NCBI GenBank assembly: GCA_028673005.1
Contig: CM054120.1
Location: 57,472,057 to 57,536,056, forward strand
Direction of reading: 5' to 3'
Length of the DNA: 64,000 nt
From: Tanypteryx hageni
Taxonomy: Eukaryota > Arthropoda > Insecta > Odonata > Petaluridae
Shown: positions 45,848 through 59,400 of the stretch, piece after piece
Numbering within the stretch: the first letter of the stretch is position 1
Layout of the letters: the number at the start of each line of letters is the position of its first letter
The notes under the pieces: model-generated
What the model saw: the letters and a program-made list of their open reading frames with translations, nothing else
What the model was told of the DNA's origin: nothing
The model's database searches: none
Translations under genes and position numbers: made by a program

Positions 45848-46557
45848 CTGCCACTCCCCAACTTACGTAAGGGTTCCGTTCCGCAAACCTTTACGTAACC
45901 TGAGTTTTACGTAAGTTGGAATTGGCCTAACTACCCACACAGTTCAGTACAGATAATAAGTTAATTTATAAGTTAATTGGGAAAAATTCATTCTAATTAT
46001 AGAAATTAAGGAAATTATTTAGACCCTGTGCTATCCTTCACTCGAAAACCAGTAGCCGCAAAAAAGGTCCAGACTCGCAAGTAGTGAACGGCAGTAATAT
46101 TCCCGATAGGCAACAGTTGACTGAGCGTAATGCCTTGTGGGAGATGCCATAGATCTTGAATACATTGTTGCATTAAAAGGTATTTTTTTAATTAGAATAC
46201 AGGTATACATTTTAATGCTTTCTCTTTACTTTCATGAAGATAGAAATCATATGGAAACGAACTAAAGAAAATACACTATATTTTAGGGGAACTGTAGGTC
46301 ATCCTACCAGAACTCAAAAATTCCAACTCGCACATTACATGACATATAAGATGAAAACAAGATTTTGAGGCATAAAATAAGGGATCGCAAATGATGCGGA
46401 GTCGCAAAATACTTGAGTATGTACTTTACGTTCCGAGTATAACATAATATGCATATGCACTTTCGCACATTGAATTCTTTTGTTTGTGGCTAATGGAAAA
46501 GTTTACATAAGGTCGAGTTTACGTAAGTCAGGGCTTCTGTAAGCCGGGGAGCGGCTG
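45848..46557. mobile_element. Non-autonomous TA-flanked element (pogo/mariner type)
   Basis: Left ctgccactccccaacttacg and right (minus strand) cagccgctccccggctta are inverted, each flanked by TA (45846-45847 and 46558-46559). Subterminal acgtaagt words repeat. No transposase inside; a pogo-like pseudogene lies immediately to the right. Confidence 0.6.
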
Positions 46558-46574
46558 TAATCAGAGAGAATGCC

Positions 46575-47510
46575 GAATGTCAGTTCCAAGTGAAACAATT
46601 AAACTCAAAGCACAAACAATTTCATGTGGACTAAAAATCCCATGGCAGAAATTTAAGGCCAATAATGGTTAATGAGTGCAAACAATACGATGGAATAGTT
46701 TTTCCTTACACTGAAGAGCTTCACTTCCACAAAAATTGCTGCACTGAGAAACTTCTTGCTTATCTAAAACATATAATTGGACTTAGAAAAATCAATAATT
46801 ACCTTTTGAGTAAAACAGGCAATGTCAATGAAACTCCAGTTTTCTTTGAGATGCCATCTGATTATTTTCTCAATGAAAAAGTTGCAAAACCTGTGAGAAT
46901 AAGAACAACAGGTAATGAAAAAATGTGAGTTACAGTAATGTTGAGTGTTTAGTAGATGGATAAAAATTTCCACCACATGTTATCCTAAAATGAAAAACAA
47001 TGCCCAAGGAATAACTGCCTATTGGAATAATAGTTAGATGTCATGAAATAGATGGGTGTCAAAAGAATCTTTGAGATATTGGTTACACAGTCTGGAATAG
47101 ATGACCAGGAGCCCTATTTAGAAAAAGGGATCCTAGTTGCATTCAAAGGACACATAACTCCAGAAGATATAAAGACTAAATTAATGCAATAAATACTGAC
47201 CTTGTAATATTACCTGGAGGAATGACTTCACAGCTTCATTTTCTCTATGTTGCTGTCAACAAGCCACTTCAAAATAATTTAATGGGTTTATTTTCTGAGT
47301 GACTATTGAGTGGAGACAACACTCTAACACCAAAAGGAAATCTAAAGAAGTCTACTGTTACAATGCTCTGCCAAGGAATCAAGGAGTCGTTGCAACAGAT
47401 AAATCCAGAGGTAATAAATAGTTAATGCATTTAGGAAATGCTTCTTATCCAATGCCATGAATGGAAGTGAAGATGATGTTTTAGGAGAATATTGGCAAAG
47501 GCTGGGATGA
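46575..47510 (+). pseudogene. Pogo-like transposase (DDE_1), heavily decayed
   Basis: Recognisable pieces in several frames: NVNETPVFFEMPSDYFLNEK and RIRTTGNEKM (46821-46927), VTVMLSV, ILVAFKGHITPEDIKTKL (47130-47180), ILPGGMTSQLHFLYVAVNKP (about 47205-47265), LLSGDNTLTPKGNLKKST, and FRKCFLSNAMNGSEDDVL near the C-terminus. These follow the order of the pogo/jerky-like DDE superfamily. The first catalytic position reads NVNETP instead of N.DETP, and the second is VAFKGH where relatives have DAF.GH, so both acidic residues are lost, alongside frameshifts and stops. Confidence 0.85.
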
Positions 47511-47787
47511 TACAAATAGTGAGGGTAAGCACAATGATGAAGAGAGCATAAAGAATGTTGTAAACTGAAATAATACAATGACATATGTTAATAAAAAAAA
47601 TTATGGTACCCATTAAAAATTTCTGCTAATTTTGTGGAAATTTTAATTTCTGAAGAAATCATATGTAATTAGATCATAAAATCTTTTTTTTGTGTTGACA
47701 GTCCAGTCTTTGTTTCAGGGTTGTCTTGGATTAGTGTAAATATAGTATAGCAGAGATATTTAGATCAACGCCATTGAAACATGGTCT

Positions 47788-48150
47788 TTATTTATTTTTA
47801 GTACGCTTTATGAATTTCTGTAATGCCATATTCTCAATAACATCAGAAAAATCACATTCTTTAACGATATCTTTTTCAATGCTTAATAAACTAAAAGTGT
47901 TTAAATGCTCATTACACATCGTTGAGCAAAGATAGTTTTTATTAATTTTTAATTTACTAAAAGATCGCTCTGCACTTGCCACCGTTATGGGTAAGGTCAA
48001 AAATAACCTAGGTACAGTCATAACATTGGGTAATATTTCACTAAAATTATTAGTTAATATAAATTCTAAATCTCCTGTGCAGAATTTACATTATCTTCAT
48101 TGGATATTAAATCTTTTAATATGACTATTCCATCAATAAGTTCTCTTAAT
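47788..48150 (-). pseudogene. hAT transposase C-terminal fragment (ZMYM1-like)
   Basis: A 77-codon open frame (48021-47788) with VPRLFLTLPITVASAERS, FSKLKINKNYLCSTM and LNTFSLLSIEKDI is the C-terminal hAT dimerisation region as found in ZMYM1-like/PRKRIR-like transposases. Weak homology continues upstream (GIVILKDLISNEDN near 48125) with a stop between. No N-terminal part or terminal repeats are visible; a fragment. Confidence 0.85.
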
Positions 48151-48354
48151 CTGGCACTACTTACAAACAATAATAAAGTAACTAATTAATAATAATTAAT
48201 TTAATAAAAAAGCAAAAATTTGTTTAAATATGTAAATATATTATTTGTACTCAACATTTGGGGGCCCCGAAAATAGGGAGCCCGGAAGCCTTGTATCCGC
48301 TGCACCCCCCACCTGGCCGGCTGCTCATGGCAGTAATAGGAACCGGTAAAACCT

Positions 48355-48720
48355 AAAATGCGGGACCGTCCGAGATAGTTTGTGTTCGTCACCAGGAGGC
48401 ACTGTAGCATTTTGACATGCATTTTTTAAAATTATACCATGCACATTCTTGATTTACATTGCATTACATTAATGTCGTAAAAACATTAAAATAAAAAAGT
48501 ACAAATATCTAATAGCAGCATTTGTCGCAATACATAATTTGAACAGAAAGTTTGGATAGAAAATATTTATGTTGAGCATCTTTCTATTGCTGCCATCTCA
48601 GTCCCGAACCTTAAATTCGGGACCTTCGGAGATAGTTGAAAAGTTCTCCACCAGGGGGCTCTGTAATATTTTGGAATACATTTCTAAAAACAAATCCAGT
48701 CATTGCATTAATTTACCATA
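48355..48720. repeat. Two direct repeat copies (~100 bases each)
   Basis: 48359-48450 and 48600-48695 share cgggacc...cgagatagtt, ccaccagggggc-like and attttggaatacat-like strings. Class unknown. Confidence 0.45.
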
Positions 48721-50263
48721 CCGGGTGGAAGTTGGCACATATCTTATTTATGCTGCAAACAATGCTGTACTAAGCAGCTAGTTAAAATTCAAGTTGATTT
48801 TATTCTCACAAATGGCAAGTGGTTTCGTAAAGAACAATATTCTAGTTTCCAAACTAGTTTATATGAAATATTTTAAGCACCACGCACCACTTTTGAGAGA
48901 TTATCCACCAAAACTACAACATAATCAAAGGTTGAACACCCCTACTCTATTGGGTTATATCAAGTTAACACATTTACTAACACATCTATTTTAACTTACC
49001 AAAATCCTCCAGTTAGACACAGCAAAAAATAACAAAAAGAGATATTTTCTTTTATTGGAGCCAATAAAAAATTTAAAAAAAGAAAATATTTCAATACTAC
49101 ACTCAAAAGTATTACAAAATATCTGCATTAGATATACCGTGTCTGCCCCGAATAGAAGCCGACCACCCATCAATTTCCACCAATTTTTGACAAAAAAGTT
49201 AATTCGTAGATTTTATGCTGAAGTGTGCTGGGGATGCATGCACGGCCTAGAACAGGGTTTTTCAAAGCATGGGCAAAGGCCCAACGGTGGGCCGCGAAAT
49301 TTTGAAAATGGGCCACCAGGCCCTCGCCCACAAAGCATATAGTGCGTAGATCGTTAAAATTATTATTACCAAATAAGCAGAGTACCTTCCTTACAATATT
49401 TACCACCAATTTCCTCTGTCAGGGCATTTTTCATTGTCCTGTCTTTCCTTTCATAGTTTATTTACGTTTACGACTGTAAGACGAAAGTCTTAAAATCACT
49501 TTGTTTTGGTAGGTTGTTGTCTGATTCTTCGTGTGAAAAGAGAAAGGAAAATGACGTCAGTTAAATTTTTCTTTTGGTGACAAGAACGGAGAATCATCTG
49601 CGCACATATACAGCATTTGAAATGCAAGTGGTCATTTTTTTATTTTCTACCATATTTGACAATATTTTCGTCATCATGTAATTTCTAACCCTACCAATAA
49701 GATAAACAGGATTTTTATATTCCTTGTGTCATTTATAACTCATTTTGTGAATGGCATTGCATAAATATTGTTTTGATTAATAATTTGTAAATAAATGTTC
49801 AGCTAGTATCACAAGGATAATTTAATTATTCAGAGTGACGATCGATTATTTCAATCTTCCTAGTAGTATCAAGGAATTGAGGAAAATTTCGTGAGTATTT
49901 TTTCGTCTCAATGTTGAAGATAGTTTCTTGACGTATATTTTGCGGTGATTAGACAGCAAAATACTGTATTTTTTATTAATATCTAATGAGTTCCAAATAA
50001 AATCAGTGCCGATTCTCGTTGGAAAACGAACTAATTATTTCATTTTTCTGGTATTTAATTGTGCGCACTTCTTGGATTATTCCATTTTCCGGTTTAAATA
50101 TACGTACTGTATTCAATGTCATGCAGATTCATGAATGAAAAATAAATGAATTACAAATCATAGTAAACTTTTCACATTGATTAAAGGAAATGTGTCCAAG
50201 TACTAAAAATGAATAAGAATGTAATAGCAATGTAACTTGGACAAAAATATAAAACATTGCAAA
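48721..50263. other. Repeat debris between hAT fragments and the La-like gene
   Basis: At 49253 a cagggtttttcaaagcatgg start with gggccgcg downstream resembles a hAT-type terminus; the partner end was not found. At 48930-48945 gttgaacacccctac looks like another hAT-type end. Otherwise AT-rich; the 3' UTR of the La-like gene should lie at about 49970-50263 (tttatt on the plus strand near 49972 is a possible polyA signal). Confidence 0.35.
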
Positions 50264-50400
50264 TTATTCATAACTTATTTCTCCACCCACGGCTCCTTCT
50301 TCTTCCGTCTCCATAATATCTTCCTCCTCATATTTGTTTTCATTGAATCCTTCCATAGGTCTTTGTAGAGTCTCTTGAGCCTCCTCTTCATTCCCATATT
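50264..50400 (-). CDS. Acidic terminal exon, probably of the La-like gene
   Basis: Acceptor ttttgttaCAG at 50401, 137 bases, stop TAA at 50266-50264. The required phase (two bases then codons) fits the donor at 57025. Encodes YGNEEEAQETLQRPMEG, then NKYEEEDIMETEEEG and ends GGEISYE. Assignment to the La-like gene rests on phase, strand and absence of another gene; it could belong to an unseen gene. Confidence 0.5.
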
Positions 50401-53400
50401 CTGTAACAAAACGAGAAAAGTCATATTCAGGTACAGCCACTCAAATCCAGAAATTCTAAAACCAGTTACAGTGAAACCTTAGTTTATGAGTCTCGCATTT
50501 AATGTTTTCCCACATTGTGTTTATTTTTTGCCGTCCCGTCATACGCCCCATTTAAGCTGTGTATTGATTTCTTTGAATTGGCGATCCTAGATTTAGTGTT
50601 TTATCTGAATTTAGTGTAATAAATTTTGTATAACTTGATTGAAACACTCCCTCGATTTAATTACTACCTCAACCCTTAGGTAACGGCCACACGAGCGTTT
50701 ATTTTAATGTCCGAGTTCGGACAGGACAAAACACAGGCAATGAATCCAATATAAACAGCCCTAGGTGTCCACACAAATTTTCCATCCGAGTAAACAAGTG
50801 ATCGTCACTGTGTCACCACCATAAATTGCAACACTGCTGTATTTTTAATCCGAATTTCGGATATAGCTGGGTGGCTATCACTGCATCGAACTAGAACCGA
50901 ACCAAAACCGAAAAAAACGTTATTTTAGCTCTACTGAAACCGGACCCGAACCGAAAAAGTATTTTTCTGGACCCGAACGGAAAAGAGAGGGTCAAGGATA
51001 CGTTCTGCTGAGGTTTCCCAGAACCCTGTGAAGGGAGACTAGTGGAAAGGAACTTGTTAGTGGTACTTTGAAGACAGCCACTAATTGTCTTGGTACCCTC
51101 CCTCTGAGCCTACCCCGTGGAGTGTTCCGGGTAAAAATGTTTCACGATTCTTAACTTGGATTTTGCTTAAAGTTGGAGGTTATAGACTCAATAAACTATC
51201 ATCTCTTCGCCATATGCATTGAACCCTTACATTTTGGTAGTCTTCCTCTAAAACATATCCAGGAAGGATCGCTCCGCAGCTGAGCTTGTGAGGTATTCTT
51301 ACTTCTGTCAAATGCTACTATGTGTACATATTTAATGTCTTAAGAAATTTATGTAATTATATATAGTGTGGTATTTGTAATATTAACATCCAAGTTATTG
51401 TACTTAAAAATTATTTAGTAGGTCTTCTTTAAATAACTCTATTAACTACATTCTACATTCAAATGTGAATTAATATTATTGTACCTGTTCAAGTATGTGC
51501 ATGAGTACTGTTGAAGTAAATTCATTATGATAATGAGAGTATCTGCTTATATTAGGATCTGGACTATTGGAATTGTAAAATCAAATAAATGTTGATTTTT
51601 GAAAGAATAACAACGGTTTTACATCAAATTAAAGACTAAAAAATAAAGAACGTTTTAGTAGCTTTTATATGCCCAAAAAAAGAACAAAAATGAATTTTAA
51701 ATTTGTATAGAACAGCATTAGACGGAGTCATATAAGAGGAACAGTTTACAAATTGAATAACGAAAAATGTAAGAATGTAATTCATATTATGCTTTATAGT
51801 TCGCTAAATGGTGGGAGGGGGCGCGTGCGCGATTTTGCTTGCGGATATCTATTTTTGCCTTCTTGTCTTGCGGTACTGAAGACGTATTAGGTTTAAATAA
51901 AAAATAACATTAATTAATAAAGATTATTTTGGTATTATCATGAAATTTTCCCCAAAAAATTCAAAATCGGAGCAAAACAAACGGGTGGAACAGGATCAAT
52001 GGTGGTTGCTGGAGTGAAACCGAAACCGAACCGAAATTTGTTGCTTTGTATGAACCGGAACGAAAACCGGAGCGAAAAAAAATTCGGTTCAATGCCCTGG
52101 TGGTTATACAAGGCGATTCTCCTCGCGTGGGCGTTGTTTTGTTTTCAAGAACAGGATCGTGACTTGTAGTGAGTTGATAAGGCGAATATCTCTGGTAACA
52201 ATTTTCTAAGGGCGACATTATCGTAGTGTTTCCGCCGATCAGAACCTAAATGTCGTACTCTGTCGTGCAATTTCATTTTTGTCTAAGGTAACAGATTTCC
52301 ACACATGGGCACTAATCAGGAAACATTTACATCTAATTTACAGCCAATTATTAAGTAGTGAGGTAGAAAATGTGGCAGTTCTTTAGGATAATAATTGTTA
52401 TGAACGTAAAGGCCACATTAATGAGGTGAATTGCAATAATTAATATTGTTATCAAACCTTCAGTATAGAAATAAAAAATATTCATCGAAAACTTAAGAAA
52501 TTATATATCAATCAATCTCAAGTACCTGGAAGTATTACTGTGTCAGCAACTTGATTTTTACTTTGCCATATGGCAGTGATGGCGAACCTATGTCGTGCGT
52601 GCCAAACGTGGCACGCGAGACGAATACCACCCTTATAGTTATTGCGCAATTTGCGTTAGGGCATTGCGCTAATTTCCAAATTTTATCCAATCAAAACGCA
52701 ATTTGGCATACACAGGGAAAACATCAAACAATGAAGAAAATGTCGAATAAACATTTCTCTAAAATGTACAGGGAGCCTCCCAGAGGCGGAAATTTAATTC
52801 CTCCCACCAGCCCTAAGTGGGCTGAGGCCGAAGATCCCGCGGATCGCCTAGTTATCGTCTTCATAGTTATCCTGCACATCATACAGTGGGGATGTAAAGT
52901 TTGAAAAGAATTGAAAGCGCTGCCCTGAGCAGTAAAATATTTCTCGTTTTCTTCTACAATAATTCTATATTATTGGCTGAGCGAAGCGAGGTCTCTCCTG
53001 TTGCGTCCATGTGCATGTCTCTTTGTCTGTTCTACGATAACTGCTGTCTCGGTTGTTTGACTTTTACCAAACTTCCTGTGCATGTACAAATAAATAATAA
53101 GTCACATGCCTATAGGGTTTCTAGAATACCACCTTTATAGTTACTGCGCCATTTGCGTTAACGCATTCCGCTAATTTCCAAATCTTATCCAATCGTGACG
53201 AATTTGAGCAAACAAACGGAAAACATCAAACATCAAACTATGAAAACAATATAAAATTAACATATCTCTAAAATGTACAGGGAGCGTCCCAGAGGCTCGC
53301 AATGTGAAGTGGGCTGAGCGAGGCCTAAGATTTCGCGGATCCCCTAGTTCTATATTATTCAATGTTGACGAAATTTCGTTTGAGACAGCAGTTATAGTAG

Positions 53401-56400
53401 AAAAGACAAACAGACAAAGTGCACAGGGACTCAACAGAAGAGACCGCACGAACGCAAATTGCACGCCTCTGTACATTTTAGAGAATTTTTTTACTTTTTC
53501 TTCATCGTTCGATGTTTTCCGTATGTAAGCTAAATTTTGTTTCGATTAGATAAGATTTGGAAATTATGGCAATGCACTAACGCAAATTGCGCGGTAGCTA
53601 TAAGGGTGGTATTCTAGAAATACTACAGGCAATCGACTTTAAGGTATTTGTAAATGCACACGAAGTTTGGTGAATATCAGACATTCAAGACGGTAGTAAT
53701 CGTAGAACAGACAGAAAAAATGCAAAGGGTCTCAACAGGAGAGACCTCGCTTCGCTCGGCCAACTATTTACGAATTAGGGGATCCGCGGGATCTTCGGCC
53801 TCGCTCAGCCCACTTAGGGCTGGTGGGGGAATCATATTGCGCGTCTCTGGGAGGCTCCCGGTATATTTTTCAGAAATGTGTATTTGATGTTTTCTTCATC
53901 GCTTGATGTTTTCCGTATGTTTGCCATATTTCGTTTCAATTGGATAAAATTTTGACATTAGCGCAACGCGCTAACGCAAATTGCGCAGTAATTATTAGGG
54001 TGGTATTCCGGAAATCCTATAGGCATGCGACTTATTATTTATTTGTGCATGCACAGGAAGTTTGGTAAAAGTCAGACAACCGAGACAGCAGTTATCGTAG
54101 AACAGACAAACAGACAAAATGCACATGGACTCAACAGGAGAGACCTCGCTTTGCTCGGCCAATAATATTGAATATGTGATTCTTCCCCACCAGCCCTAAG
54201 TGGGCTATGCGAGGCCGAAAATCCCTTGTACTAAACATGTTGGCCATGCATTACTAGGCTTCCATTGCATTTAATACCGCGAGGCATTGTGTGCAAAAGA
54301 ACTCAAAACATAATGGCAGTTGTGACATAAATCGTTAACTTTACAGCTTCATTGTCCCTAAATTAAAGTCAATTTCATTCATTGATAAACGAAGTAGATA
54401 AAGTATGCAATAAATTGTTCGAATATAACAATGTGCGCTGATGTAGTCTAAGGTGTGTACTTGAACGCTTTGTTGAGTGTTTAAATGAAATTAAAATGGT
54501 TTTGAGTGAGAAAAAAATAATTTTTATGAGCTAACATATATATCGTGGGTTAGCAGACTTTGTTTTTACCCACTTATCATTACATCTAAATGAGTTGAAT
54601 ATTAGACTAAGCGGTTCTGGCAAAATTGTTGACGTTATGTTGAACATGATAAAAGCCCCCCGAGATCAAGTTGAAAAACATTCAAATGTGCGTGGAAGAT
54701 AGCAGTTTCAAGTTCTTTCCCCGCTTGAAGAAGCATTTTACTGAAACAGAATTTCGAAACAATCTTGTTTCGAAGAAGCTTCTGAAACAATTTAGCGAGA
54801 TTTTTAGTTCAATTATGGAACAGTTCTTGGCAAGATTTACGCAGTTCAGGGAATTAGAAGACACTGCAAAATTCATTAAGTGCCCTGATGCATTTATTTT
54901 AATAAATTTGAGATTAGAAATATTCGCCTGGATGGATTTAAATGACTTTGAAATGCAACTAGTTGATTTTCAGTCCAGATCAATTTGGAAACAAAAGTTT
55001 ATAGATTTAAAATTATAATTAGAATCAGTTGAACGAGATCGACTGACAGGAGTTATAAATAATAATGCTGAAAATAAAATCCTGTAAGTGAGGAATGCTA
55101 TTCCTGAAACATTTGTACCACTAAAAGGAGTTGCTATGGCAATTTTTAACAGTTTTTTCTGCAACTTACTCGTGTGAAGCTTTGTTTTCTTTTATGAGCA
55201 TCATAAAATAAAACAGGAGAAACTGACTGAGAAGTGAGTGCTGCTTATGAATGCACAAACTACATACCTCGAATACAAGAACTGTCTTCCACGGTACAGC
55301 AGTAGTGATCCCATTAATAAGTTACAGGTAAATAATTAATAAATGAAAATATTTTCCTTTGTTTTTATTTAACTTTTTATCTATTAATTTTTATGGTTTC
55401 ATAAATTGATTAGTAACATTAGATGGTATAAAAAAATTTAAAAATATTTAGGCACGCGAGCAAGAAACGGCTATCTAATTAATGTCGTACTGTTTTCTTG
55501 AAGAAAATAAAATTTACGTTGTCAACAAAAATACACATTGTAAGATCCCTTCAGTACATGTTGGCTATTTTCTCGATAATGTACGCGCGTATGTGATAGG
55601 AATTTTGTGGGTTCTCAATCTCAAGATATAATAATTCCATCAGTACAAAATTTTATATCTTACGTTTCTATTAAAGGGTCATTGTCTGATTAGTTTGTAT
55701 CTGGAATTCATCTGACGAACGTGGAGGTTTAATCTTGTAACTTTCCATTTGTACATTACGTTTTTGTGACATATCTTATATACAACTTTATTTATGTAAA
55801 TTTTTGCAACTGCCAAATTGTCACGCAAATACTGCATCCTCACCCTGAGTATTCCTAAAAGAATGAAACACTATATTCCACAATTCGGTTTTAATTTATA
55901 ATTGGAATCGATGCAAGGCATATTTTCTTCGCTTCTAATTGACGTACGTATACAATAAGACATACTTCATATAGAGAAAGTCATGTGACGTGTACATCAG
56001 ATTTTTTTGTAATGCTGGCACGCGAGTTAGAAACGGTTCTCCATCACTGGCCTAAGCCACAGGGTTTCACGAAAAAGCACTCATGACAACTCGTACCACA
56101 ACACACAGCCCCATAGCCAACTGCAGAAGAAATCCTGTCAACAAAACGTGTAACATCGGACCTGATATAATATAAAGAGTGTTGTTCCATAGGTATTAGG
56201 AATTTGGAAAGCATGGAAAGCATACCCTGGCTTCTTCTTAGACACTATAACACTTTCTCACATTGAAATTAGCATTGCTTCCATATGATCAGAGGAAGGA
56301 GCCTTCATAAAAATGCAGGGGGTGTCTATAGGATGAGGTAGGTAAACTCCGCATCACGACAGCATTTTGGCTTATTAAAATTTTTTGAAAAAGAAAAAAA

Positions 56401-59400
56401 TCTGTTATACCTCAGTAGAAGTAGATTTTCCCTCCTGCAGGACGTTATTTATGTGAATATTCAGCAGATGAATCGAGTCTCCAAACATTGGCCACGGCAG
56501 GAGTCACTGAACGATCATGGGAGACTTCGGAAGATAGGGAGATACGGCAGATGTCAATTCGTTCGCAAGGGTAACAGAAGAACAGTATGAGCTTCCCTAA
56601 GTAGCATATGAAGGAGAAGTCCTGGCGTACGAGGAAGATCGAGCAATTGCAATTCAGCCAAGTCGAATTCAGTGACTCAAGACCTCTTCGCCGTGTCAGC
56701 CATGACCAATTGTAGTGCAAGGCACAGTTTTAGGCAGAATGAAAAGATTCCCGTGCCTCTAACTTCTGGGTAAACTAGTAACTACGAGTCAGGCAACCCA
56801 GCTGTTATACACCCTGCTAGTCAAAAATTTCATGCCAGACTGTCTATAAATTAATATCACCGTGCAAGAAATACTTTATAGTTAACAGTTTCTTGTACCG
56901 TTTCAAAAACGTTTGTGCACTTTCGTTTGAATTTCACTGACCTCTAATAATTACGACCAAATTATATTTAATGAGATACCTCCACTGGACTCAGGTTAGG
57001 CTTAGTGAATTTGCTATTACATACCTATTGGAAGGTGAACATTTACATCAGGCGGGTCTGCTGTATATAGAGAAATCCTCCTCTTAAATTCAAACAAATA
57101 TTTTAATTTTTCCATCATATCCATTTTGGTAACCAAAGTGGCTCGTTTTTTAACGATCACTAAGGCTACGCGAACATCTTGTTCTGGGTCTAACCCTGTT
57201 GTCAGTTGAAGTCTTCTTTGCGTAGTTTTTGCGAATTGCATGAACTGTAAGTAGCAGTAAGACAACAATAATTATTTTGACTATCGTGGAAGAGCATCTT
57301 TTCTTATTAATACTCGAATGTAAGGGAGCATAATGAATACAGAAAAAATCATTTTACATCATATTTATGAGAACTATGAGACCAATAACATTAACAGAGA
57401 AAAAGATGAAATGTACAATACAAATAAAAATGCATAAAGAATACCTTACCGTGTCAGCATCCCCTATAAACCACGCGAATGCACTAGCATGCATATATTT
57501 ATAATCAACATAGAAGATATTGAGGCGGTTTATACATTCCCTTTGTGCCATTCAATTCCACATGTATTCTAATGACGTCTTTATGGATTTTTTAGTGGCC
57601 GTTCTAGGCAAATTTTCAATTTTCACAACGTTGCCCTTGATAAAAAAGAATTTATATTACAATGATAATATCTGTAGAGTTGCAAAAATGAAATTAATTG
57701 TAAAATAATGTTTTGCTTTGTAATTAATATGATAATTAATTAAAATGGTCTAAATAATCACATGAATATAATTTCTGCTTATTCTACACAAAAAAGTATC
57801 CTGATACTCGAGAACTAAAATTATATGGAGTGAATCCCCAAAAGCCACACCCTACTGCGTTTACTAGGTCCCCAATTTTTGGGAAGACTTCTTTTTCAGT
57901 CTTTTGTCATTACGGACATGTTCGAGATTCAAGCTCGAGACGACTCCTTCAATGTCTCCTGCATTCCGCTGCATCCTTTTTTTCCCAATCGCATCGTCCA
58001 AGATCTTTATTTTTCTACTTTTTCTTCTTCCTTTAATCTTACCTTACAGTGGATCTTTTAGATAAATTCTCTTGTTATTATGTTTATTATCAAGTAAACT
58101 TTTGTATGTTTCATGTCGGGATGACTATCCGGGCATCAATTAAATCTGCATTACATTTTAGTCTCTCTTACTTCACCTTTGTTTTGCTCCTTGAGCTTTA
58201 AATTAGTTCTTTAAGAGGTCAACTGGAAACCCTTCACCCAACTTGCAATAAAAATGTTATTCTGTATCTAATGTTAATACTTTAGTTGTATTTTTGTGGA
58301 TTGTTCATATCTTACTAACCTTTCTTCTTAGCAGATTTGCTAATGCGTACAACAGCGTTTTCTTGTTGTTAATGAACCGGTTCCTTCTATCCAGATGCTT
58401 CAGAGTCACGAAAACTTTCCTAAAACGTTATTTAGTGGTTATAGCAATAGATCAATAGACTTGGATATTTTTAATTTATGCCATTAACAGTTTAGATATC
58501 AATCATCATTATATAGATCTTTTAAAAATAATAAACACATTTTCTCCTTAAGTTCTACTGCAACATTACAGGAAATCCCAAATTTTTTCAAATTCACTCA
58601 CTTGGATATTTTCGTTATCTTGTTACCTTGGTAGTAAACCTGCTGCGCTATGAATCTTTCTGCGTATGCTCGCGCCTCAAAAATCACATATAATGATCCT
58701 TTAAATTCGGAGTGACCAGTAGTTTTATTTGGAATGAGGATAAGCTGCAATTAAGGATGACAATTAGCATATTACGCCGGAATTTTAGTACACATCAAAA
58801 ATAAATTCAATGACAAACTACATTTACACCACGAAAATTATATTGTTCAAAACTAATGTTTATGTCATCTACATTAATATAAAAAGCGTGACTTGAGGAT
58901 GCATCGCTTTGAGTATATTACGCCTTTTACAGATTTAATTTTTAAATCTTGAAAAACTCCTTTTATTTGCGTATACTTTGAGGTAGAAGTTATTAATTAC
59001 ATCGTACAAACCTTATAGTATGAATATCCTATGAATTTTGAGAAGTATAATGATAGGTGATCAACGTTGGTGCTTTCAGGAATAAAACCAACACAGAAAA
59101 CTGATCTCTGGGTCAAATAATAGGCCTCACGTTTGTCCAGCTGTAGCCTCATTTCTCCAGTTAACCTTAAAAGCTTTTCTGAGACGTCGAGCTAAAAATG
59201 AAAACAATTTTTGTTACAATGTTATTATTAATCAATGTAAATGATAATTAGAACTTTTTTATACCTCCACATCACGGCCACGATTATATCTTAATGTCTG
59301 CATGACGGTGTCAGCAGTTACACCAAGAGCCACTGTCTCATAGCTTTTCATCAGGTCATCTAAATAAACCCAGCCACCATCATCACCCCGGTAATACTCA

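Larger units (their letters stand above)
52574..56049 (+). mobile_element. hAT element with transposase remnant
   Basis: Left end cagtgatggcgaacc at 52574 and right end, minus strand from 56049, cagtgatggagaacc are inverted; cgtgcc/ggcacgcgag follows inside both ends, typical of one hAT subgroup. Flanking octamers are diverged (ccatatgg and gcctaagc). The interior has a transposase pseudogene at 54600-55330 and a cluster of inverted and direct repeats at 52615-54230. Confidence 0.7.

Noticed and set aside
56445..56720. 91-codon minus-strand frame between the La-like exons
   Set aside because: No recognisable domain and no splice junction in the needed phase.
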